From NCBI RefSeq assembly GCF_036884655.1, contig NC_088335.1:45822501-45886500 (forward strand): a DNA stretch of 64,000 nt. The letters are read 5' to 3'. This DNA comes from Musa acuminata AAA Group (Eukaryota > Streptophyta > Magnoliopsida > Zingiberales > Musaceae). Positions 55,454-64,000 of this stretch are shown here, in pieces. Within the stretch, counting starts at the first letter, position 1, and each line of letters starts with the position of its first letter. The translations under genes and the position numbers were made by a program. The notes under the pieces are model-generated. The model had not been told where the DNA came from, ran no database searches, and saw nothing but the letters and a program-made list of their open reading frames with translations.

Positions 55454-57062
55454 TGTTGGATATTAAACTTATTAGTCATAGGTGCCCTGCAAGATAATCA
55501 CAAAAGTGATAATAAGTGTGACATAACACACACTTTTTTTACTTATTATTTATTTGATATTTTTTTCACTTTATATTGTCTATTGCATGTATTATGATGT
55601 CCATAGATCTGTGCAATGAAAACTAGAAAATAATAAGATCACGATAACGAGGCTGATTCGCCTTTAAACATATATCCTAAATAATTCCGATCATAGGTCA
55701 CCTGAGAAGGACATTGAGATGACTGGATAGACTGGTGTACTATATACCCTTCTATATGATGGAGGTTGTTGGTCTAATAACTGTTCGTGCGGAGATACTA
55801 GAGATACCGCGCAAGTGCTCATTGGAGAATGAGTTCACTAATTGATCCACTCATGGAATGCTAGATGGTTGATGATACCTCATTGTCAGACAGCGATTCC
55901 ATCATCCCAATGGTGTATATGGTCCTTAGACTTGAGATACCAAGGATGTCATATACGAGTATTTCACTTTTTGATACTAAACTTATAGACATGAAAGTTT
56001 CAAATATAGCACAATTGGTTATCGAGAGTGGCAGCCAACCTTACGAGGGCTATTGAGTGTCGATAATAAATCATATACTTTTGATGTCATAAAAGAAATA
56101 CTTTATGTGTTCTTGCTCAAGCAAATCTCTAACTAGGGTCATTCAGATTAAGAGAGAAAGTATTCTTCGAGAGAATCCACTTAGAGCGAGACTCAAGTAG
56201 AAACTATATGAGTCTGCCAACATATTGTATGGTATATGCTTTTTAAGATATTAGATAGATCAGAAACTATAGATACACGGTAATTGAGGACAAATAGGAC
56301 CAATGGATTGGATTACCCTGTATTTTTTGGGGACTACGACATAGTGGCATAGTACGCCCGCAATCGATGAGTCGAGTGAATTATTATGGAGATAATAATT
56401 CACTGAGTCATAAGGAGTTCTGAAAAGTATGACTCATGACTAGTTTGATATTAGGCTTAGAGGTCACACACATATGATAGGTGTTATGATGAGTAAATAT
56501 TCAAATATCCAATAAGCCCCTGAATTATTAGATCTTATAGATAAGATCCAATAAGAGCCAATAAGAGATTATTAGATAGAGATCCACTAATATAATATAC
56601 TTGATAGTTAGATGGAGATCCAGTAACCAATATAATAGGATCCATTATGGTTAAGTTTACAAGGGACCTTTATAAATAAGAGATAATCAAAGGGTCATAT
56701 GCTAAGCCTTTTTAGCTGCCACCTTCTATTCTCCTCTTTCCTTCTCCTCTTCAGCCAACAGCCTCTATTTGGGGCGTGTGGAGATTTAGACAGTGATTTG
56801 AAGAGCATTTTTGTAGCCTTTACTGTGTGGATCACCGCTGGAGATGAGAGTACTTGACCTCTTTCATCCTCTCTCATAGATCCATAGGATTTCAAGGATA
56901 TACAATCTCCCTAGGTAACACATCTTTTTTATACAGATAATTTTTGATTTTATGACTTTTGCGCACTAATCTTCATACGACGATGAAACATTTCTGTAGA
57001 AATATTATATTTTTCTTTTTGTTCTTCCGCTACGCATGTAATGTCGTCCTAAGATTTTCCTA
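55454..57062 (+). mobile_element. Copia LTR without internal region, nested in the gypsy element
   Basis: It begins TGTTGGATATTAAAC and ends near ATTTTCCTATA, with the same order of words as 35966-37292 (GATGATACCTCATTGTC, GGGGACTACGAC, GAATTATTATG, AGATAATAATTCACTGAG). Possible 5-bp target duplication: TAACA (55449-55453) and TAAAA (just after the end), 4 of 5. Gypsy coding sequence stops at about 57065 (ELGEF) and resumes on the other side, so it was inserted into that element. The absence of copia genes suggests a solo LTR made by recombination. The right end is uncertain by a few bases. Confidence 0.75.
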
Positions 57063-58484
57063 TAAAACTCACCTAGCTCTACTAACCACCTCAACAGCCA
57101 ACCTAAGACATTGAACCTAAAGAGAACTTGTTTGAGTGATTGGTCAGTGATCACCTGCACAACATATGCTTGAAAATAGTGGTAGAGCTTCCTTACCACC
57201 AAGACTAGCACAAATACAAGCATCTTGATATGAGGTATCATTCCTCAAGTCCGTTCAGAATATGACTAATATAATAGATAGGTTTCTGGACTCTCAAGTC
57301 ATCTTGTACCAACATCGAGCTAACAGCTAGGTCAGTGGTAGTGAGGTAGAGGCTTAGAGTTTCACTTGATGTAGAGGAAGTGAGTTGCGACAATTGAGTG
57401 AGATGGTCCTTTAACCTTTTGAAAGCCTCTTAACACTCCTCGGTCTATAGGAAACCCTTGAGTTCTTTAATACCTGAAAGAAAGATAGACACTTTATCAC
57501 TAGATTATGATAAGAATCAATTGAGTGTTGCTATCTGACTTATTAACTATTGGATATCCCTTATCAACCAAGGTGGGTGCATCTCTAATATGACTTAAAC
57601 TTTCTTAGGGTTTGCATCTATTTCTCTAAGATGCATAATGATTCGAATAACTTTCTAAGTTGACTCTGAAAGTGCACTTAGTTGGATTGAGGCATATGTT
57701 GAAATTTTTTAGAACTTGAAATATCTTTGCCAAATCCGTCAAATGCGAGTCAACCATCTTACTCATCACTATCATGTCATCTACATACGGTTCAATATTT
57801 CTCTCAATCTAATGGTTAAAGATATTATTCACCATCCTTTGGTATGTCACTCCTCTATTTTTTAACTTGAAGGGTATGACTTCATAGCAATATATGCCTC
57901 GATCGGTGATAAAGAAAGTGTGTTCCTAATCCTCTGATGCCACTCTAATTTAGTTATATCCTAAGAATGCATCCATGAAGGTGAGGAGCTCATAACCCAT
58001 AATAGTCTCAACCAATTGATCAATCTGAGAAAGTTGGTAGTTGTCATTTGGTATGCCTTGTTAAGATTGGTATAATTAACATATGTCCTTTAATTTTCAT
58101 TAGACTATTTAACAAGTACAATATTAACAAGCCATTGGAGATACTACACCTCGACAATAAACTCTACTCCTAACAACTTGCCTACCTCATCACTAATTAT
58201 CTACTGACAGTTAGGAACAAACTTGTGAGGCTTTTGCTTCATTGGTCGTGCCTTAAGAAAAATATTCAAGTGATATTGAGCTACGTTGGGGTTAATTCCT
58301 AACGTATCTCTCGATGACCATGCAAATACCTCAACATTCTCTAGAAGAAAGTTGATGAGTTGCCCTATCTCTCTTTGGGAACTATCACTCCGACCTTGAC
58401 AACTTAAATGGGTCGAGCCTTGTATAGGAGTGCTTTAATGAGCGACTCTACTGATTGAGGATATGTGATGGACTTGGCAAAGTT

Positions 58485-59027
58485 TTAAGGGTCCAAATGT
58501 GGTGCCTCAGTTCTGACCTTCTTTAGTAGGGAGATCGTTGTTAGGTAGCACCAGCACAACTCCATTAGGTTGCTTCTCAGCTCTCTAACATATGTTCTCA
58601 TCAAAAACTTTATCACTATGTAGTAAGTTGTCACCACCACCCTCAATCTATTTAATGTGGGTTGACCTATAATTGCATTATATATTGAGGGGATATCCAC
58701 CACTATAAATTTAGTTAGTATCATTTTGGAGCAAGGCTCGTCTCCGAATGTGACATACAGGTTAACGGTCTCGAGAGGCGAGATAAAGTCACTAATGCAC
58801 CTTGTCAATGAAGAAATCATAAGGATAAGTTTGTTAGTTAAGAGCTTGAGATTTTGAAAAGCATCAAAGTAGAGAATATTGGCAGAGCTACCTATGTCAA
58901 TCATGGCCCTATTCACCCAAGCGTTGATTATTCTTATAAAAACTATCAAGGCATTATTATAGTTTGGGTTAAGGTACTCGGTCTTTTCCTTCTTAAAGGT
59001 TATCTCCAGATCGCTCTCCATCCTCAA
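58485..59027 (-). pseudogene. Gypsy aspartic protease domain
   Basis: The longest intact frame of the gypsy element (180 codons). It shows MIDIGSSANILYFDAF, a variant of the usual DTGSSADIL active-site motif with Ile in place of Thr, then IIGQPTLNRLR near the C-end, as in Athila/Tat proteases. Replacement of the catalytic-loop Thr suggests loss of activity. Confidence 0.85.
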
Positions 59028-61100
59028 TCACTTTTCAATTGTAGCTCAGGCATAAGCTTTATGACCCAAGGAGTTGTCTCCTCCCAAGACAGATCCACGA
59101 ATAATGACGTTAATCTATCTCTCCACTAGCTCCTGAGGTCAGGGTGAGAGTTCTCGGTGCTTTTGAATGAACGGCCCGATATGTCCCTGATGTATGAGTT
59201 CTTCAATATACTCTTTCATGTTGTGACAATCCTCCATGTTATGGCCAGAATCCTAATGTAATCGATAGTATTTAGATATGTCTATTTTCGCCGATGGAGT
59301 CTTCATCGGGTGAGTCTTTTAAAAGCCCATTCTCTTTTATCCGTAGAAAAAATTTAGTTCTAATCATATTCAGAGGGGTCAGCTCGGACCTTGGGTGAGT
59401 TTACTTGAGTTGTTTATTTCTCCTTCGTTGTAGTGACCTTGAGGTCGGGGTGGATTGTGGCCGCTTTTACTTTGATCTCTTACGTGACTTCTCATATTTA
59501 CCTGAGACCATTGCATCAGTGTTACGTATTGAATGACCCTCTAAAGTGCCTCTATACCAATCGCTGGTGATCTTTCTATTAACGATCATAAGAGGCGAAA
59601 GGGCTTGAGCCCTACTATGAAGGTCTATATTATGAGCAATGGATGAGCATCTACTATATCTCATATTTTATTCATGAACCAAACAACAAGGTTTACAAGT
59701 GTATTCTCCTCCCCTTGCTTGAGTTCGAGAAGCATTATCACGTATGGCCTCGGGTGCACATTCTTGAGGAAATGAAGTTGGAACTCCCCCACGAGCTAGG
59801 CAAAAGAACTAATAGAAAGCAGCTTTAGGCAAGTACATGATTCTCATGTTGAGCCTCATAATATGGTTGGGAAAGTGCGGCACATCAAGGTGCCCAAGAT
59901 GTCATATAAGGATATTTGGATATGAAAAGCTACAATGTGCCCTATTAGGTTAGCACTGCCACCGAATTCCTCCAACGATAGGAGGCAGAAGTCCGCTAAA
60001 ATCGGTTCCTCATGAATTTTCTTTTTATTATTGAAACTCTTATCGTATCTCTTCCAAAAGTCAGTCCATCTATCGAATCCATCGATTGAGTCTCAGATTC
60101 AAGCAGGGTAGAGTGGTAATATAGTTAGCTAAATTCCACGGTTGGGAACCAAAGTGCCCCCTTAGCTAATGATTCGATGGGTCTCGGGGGCTCTTGGAAT
60201 GTCAACACCATGTTGGGTGAGGAACCTCGACGGATGCTGGTGCCGACGACGGTTGAACTGGTGACTGCGGTTGAGCTAGTGGCATTGCTTATTGGGCTAA
60301 TTGGGGCAAAAGCAAAGTGATAGCCTGTATCATGCCTGTTAGCATTTATACCTGCTGAGTGAGATTTAATTATACCTCAATGGAGATAAACAGGTGGCTC
60401 GAGGTCATCCCTGGGGTGAGAGGCCCTATTCATTGAATATACATTAATATAGCATCGACATTTGTATCGAGGTGAATGTATCAATGTATGGAAAGGGTGG
60501 CTGCTACGCCCTTGAGTAAAAGTACTATAAGTCGGGGGCAGAGCCTCCTCACTTGAGTGTTTATTGATAGGGTTGGTGGGTGGGTATTCCTACGACATCA
60601 GGCCCTCCTTCTAACGCTAAAATATTACCAAAAAAAAAATCGTTGATGTACTAGTAAGCTCAACATGATCCGAACCCATATGCATAGGGTTGTCCAAGGT
60701 GCATCGGAGGTGGATAACGTCGAATTCTCGAGGTGCCACCTACATGAAAATCAATATTATGAGAGGTTTTCCAACTCGATCTCTTTGACGCTCAAGTTAG
60801 TAACTCGAGATATATAAATATGGATGCGAGTAGTCAAAAAGGTGATCCTTTCTCTCTCTTTTATTGTCTTAAATATAAGTTTTTATATATGGTTGTAAGG
60901 AGATAGAATATTTTATAAAAAAATAACTTCTAATCGCCTCTAATAATCTTCCCATGATCTCTTATCCATGATGATGATAAGAGGAGATAGTCCATAACTG
61001 TTTGCCTTGAACTCTTGCTCACACGAGCAAATGGGTGGAGGGTAGCCTTTGTCTTTTAATTTCATCTTGGATACTATGTGACAATCACGTCTTAAATAAC

Positions 61101-63090
61101 GATTTACTAACTATGCATACACTATCACTATTCTAACAACTTTAGACGATCTTATCAATTTTATATAATCAAGCTAATATACCATACGATCACCGAGCCG
61201 GAAGTCTTTATTGGCATAACCTATAGTCTATGCTGGGCTGACCACACCAATAGTAAACTCATCTTCAGCAAACAATTTCGTATAAGCAAACTCTTATGGG
61301 TCTGAAAGCAACAAAATCCCTTGCTTTGTTACTTCATTCATCTCTTATTTAGAGCTTGTGTTTAACATGATAACAAACTCGAGAATTGTTCTACCAGAGG
61401 ATAGTCAAGTTGAGTGGTCTCTCGATCATGATTCATCTTATCAATTTATATCAATGTATCAACTAATCATCGATACGATACATATCGATGTATCAACATA
61501 TGATACAATAGGGTGTATCAATAGATCGATATGTATAAGAATTGTATTACTTATATCGATTTTTTATTGGATCAATACGTATCACCTATATCGAGTGATA
61601 TGTTCAATAGGATGAACTATACTCTCAATCACCTCTAGGGCGGATCTATATCTAACAATTTGAGAGCAACCATATAAAATAGATTGTTATATCAAAGATA
61701 GATGAAGAAGATCCATGCTTACACATGGTCCCCCGTCATTCAATAAACCCAATAATCACTCATACGCAAGGATTTTTGACTCTTTAATTTGAAAATGTTC
61801 GATGATAACATTGATTTGATTGAACACATTATAACATTTGTCATGCAAATGAATTAGTAAGCCATAACATCCTTCCCAACAAACCTTGAAAAGAAGTGCA
61901 AGAGAGCAACACTCTTACTTCCTCATGATTAGCTCATTCAGAGAACTGTCGAAAGAGTTCACTATCAACAACAACATTCCCCTTGGCAATTCAACGAGAT
62001 GGAGTTGAATCCTTGTCCATCAGGATTTTCTTTTATAATATGATTAAAAAAAGATAGTGCATGAAGATACGAAACCCATCATTTACCACCGATCAAGAAT
62101 TATAGATAATCTTTACACACATAGATGAATGAAGGCATCATCTCTCGTTATCGATCTGCTTTCTTCTTTTCGAACTCTCGGAACCCAAGAGATGCCTTTG
62201 TGGTCAGAGTTTGAACTCGTTCCTCGTCAAAATGCTGTAACTTTACGGTTTAAGAATGAATTGAACTCATATATATTAATTTAACTCGTCCGAGAAGCCT
62301 GATAAAAGAATGCTGTAATACATTATCTTCTCTCTAGAAGTGATCATAGGACATGAGTAATCAGATTAGTATATATCACACCCTCTCTCTCTCTTTTTTT
62401 TTTTTTTGATGTTTTTGTTCTTCTGACATGAAGATGAGTTAGACCATAAGACCTTATCTTCATTTTTTTAAGGGCTAATTATATATTACATTACGTAATT
62501 AGCTACATTTTAATATTTTGATATTTATATTTTAAAAAAATATTGATATTTCTATAATAACGAAAGTGAAACATCTAGGTCCATTTACCTTAACGTATTT
62601 GGTTTTACTAACGAAAATAAAAAAATAAAAAATAATTTTAATATTTCAATTGAGTAATGATCAGCGTTGACATAATTGCAATACAACATCGCTCGATAAT
62701 TGTGTCAGCATTGACGCAGATGTAAACTAGTGAAAGGACCATTTGACAATTACGTCGAGATCGACGTATATGCAGAATGATCCTCATCTTTCGTTATTTT
62801 TCTCTTCATTCACAATAGTCATCAACGACTTTTTACTACGTCATTGTTTGTCACAATCAATATTTTTCGTCATCATCAATCAAAATATTTTTTTTATTTT
62901 ATTTTTTTAATAATTTTATTGATAAGATCGGTACCGTTAGAATAAGTATTAATATATATTTCACTCACATAATGTCAATATAAATTTTTAAAATATAAAA
63001 AATAAAAAATAAAATAACTATAATTAGCCCTCTTTGAAACTCACATTTCTCCGTTGACTCGTCTCTCTGGATAGCGTATGCAAGCACACA
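61101..63090. other. Repeat-derived spacer
   Basis: Around 61430-61620 there are many CGATAC, TGTATCA and ATCGATA words, like those in the elements at 18960 and 44900, so this is probably another old copy. Minus-strand frames near 61840-62030 (for example EEVRVLLSC...LGRMLWL) look gene-like but are interrupted by stops and were not recognised. About 62460-63010 is AT-rich, with an imperfect repeat of GATCAGCGTTGACATAATTG and GTGTCAGCATTGACGCAGAT. No intact gene. Confidence 0.45.
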
Positions 63091-63975
63091 AAAGCTACGC
63101 GTGTCGCGTGGCGCCACAGGTGCTTCAATTTCAGAGCTGGCCACCGCCGGCTACCGGCGCAGCCGGTAACTATGGGGGCCACACCGGTTGTGGGACCCGG
63201 AAGTTCGACGGCCCAGATCGCCCTCTGCCAGTTCCTGAAAACACCGGAGTTACACGTGGGTAAAGCAGCGGAAGCCATACAAAAGAGGCATAAACAAAAA
63301 AATATATAACAGATCAAAGAAAGCTACGTCACATACCCGACGCCATCGGTTTCTCGTACTTCTCATTGGGCCCCAAAATTTTACCAATAAAAAAGGAAGT
63401 AACCTTCGCTGGTAGGAAATAAAGTACTCTTTTGAAACGTGAGATTTGTTTCGGTCTCTACAGTTGAAATGTGATTGGAAGAACGGCGCGACCGTGTGGG
63501 CCCCACTTTTTTCTTCCAACCAAAAGGCAGGTTAGAGTGGTTGGTAGAAATTAAAGTGCCGTTTTCGAAGCGAGAGTATTGTTTAGCCCTTTCGATTTAT
63601 TTCCGGTTGTATTTTTTATGGTTTGCTTCTATTTGCTTTCCGCGAGGGCGATCGATCGAGGGGGAAGAGAGAGAGAGAGAGAGAGAGAGATAGGGGGGGC
63701 GATAAGGGAAGCGAATCCGAGGTGGGAAAGGTGATCCCTTTCTTCCGCCTTCCCCTCATCATTTCTTGGTCTCGATCCGATACGGGCGGAAGATTCGGGG
63801 GGTCAATTGGGGTCGCCACCGGCCGATGCGGTGATCTCGAGTCCACCTCGCGTGAAACGGCCTGTGCGATGTCGGCGCCTTCTGCTGCGCGCCGGAGGAG
63901 CTGTCGCCGTTTACCGGGGTTGTCGGTCGTCTTCTTCACCGTTCCTGACGCCCGCCGCCGGTGGCAGCTGCGGTG
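63091..63975 (+). promoter_or_regulatory. Likely promoter and 5' leader of a gene that continues past the window
   Basis: Composition rises sharply in GC. A (GA)n microsatellite (63667-63690) is followed by a GC-rich, CT-rich leader-like stretch, the same arrangement seen ahead of the Fra a 1-associated-like gene. The open frames here (63616-63976) run through the GA repeat and are not convincing as proteins. Confidence 0.45.
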
Positions 63976-64000
63976 ATGGACGTGGACGCCGCGATGTCGA
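63976..64000 (+). CDS. Possible first codons of a gene truncated by the window edge
   Basis: ATG at 63976 opens MDVDAAMS up to the end of the window, after a GC-rich leader. Eight residues cannot identify a family. The start could also be an upstream ATG or not be a gene. Confidence 0.3.

Larger units (their letters stand above)
53600..61100 (-). mobile_element. Decayed Ty3-gypsy (Tat/Athila-like) retrotransposon, minus orientation
   Basis: Read on the minus strand, the order is: LTR-like end (about 61070-60640); a leader/primer-site region (about 60630); gag (about 60500-59100, with GHNMEDCHNMKEYIEELI near 59200); protease (59027-58485); reverse transcriptase and the first part of RNase H (about 58300-57065, with EPYVDDMIVMSK and ITDQSLKQVLFR); a second RNase H part (about 55400-54984, with FIDSQLVVNQVRG); and integrase (about 54500-53700, with DYFTKWVEAELLV and an IISDNETKF-like D). 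Frames are broken by many stops. A copia LTR interrupts it at 55454-57062. No second gypsy LTR was found on the low side, so the element is truncated or too diverged. Confidence 0.85.

Noticed and set aside
61840..62030. Minus-strand gene-like residues (EEVRVLLSC...)
   Set aside because: Stops interrupt it repeatedly and I recognise no family. It is left as unexplained spacer.

Overview
The window is nuclear DNA of a flowering plant. Its genes have many GT-AG introns, and their proteins are plant-type (mitochondrial D-lactate dehydrogenase, CDPK, farnesylatable DnaJ). The GC-rich first exon of the kinase gene and decayed copia and gypsy elements of types I associate with banana suggest a commelinid monocot, most likely Musaceae. 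The species is inference from memory, not from a search.

Layout. 1-22546 (+): the last 14 exons of D-lactate dehydrogenase (DLD), with introns swollen by non-autonomous DNA transposons. 23954-30594 (+): a complete seven-exon calcium-dependent protein kinase of the CPK1/2 type, 565 aa. 33278-33838 (+): an intronless 186-aa plant protein of unknown function with a Cys-rich hydrophobic core. 34885-38170: retrotransposon debris, namely an inverted pair of copia pieces, a 77-bp minisatellite and a gypsy LTR piece. Three minus-strand genes follow: 39191-41106, a two-exon Fra a 1-associated-like protein (193 aa); 41795-47175, the six-exon iron-sulfur co-chaperone HSCB (292 aa); and 49172-51526, a six-exon type I DnaJ/Hsp40 (417 aa) ending in the farnesylation box CAQQ. 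53600 to about 61100: a decayed minus-strand Ty3-gypsy element interrupted by a copia LTR with no attached coding region. 63091-64000: GC-rich promoter/5'UTR-like sequence with a possible start codon at 63976.

The genes do not form a pathway. DLD and HSCB both act in mitochondria, and two J-domain proteins lie next to each other, but their domain types are unrelated enough that recent duplication is unlikely. The strongest unexplained signal is a family of intronic elements with CAAGG/CATGG-type ends, interiors rich in GGTACCG-like words and 8-bp target duplications. They differ greatly in size (about 0.2 to 1.9 kb) and are nested with a second hAT-like family whose ends are CAGYGATTTAAA. No CRISPR, bacterial operon, tRNA or rRNA was seen.
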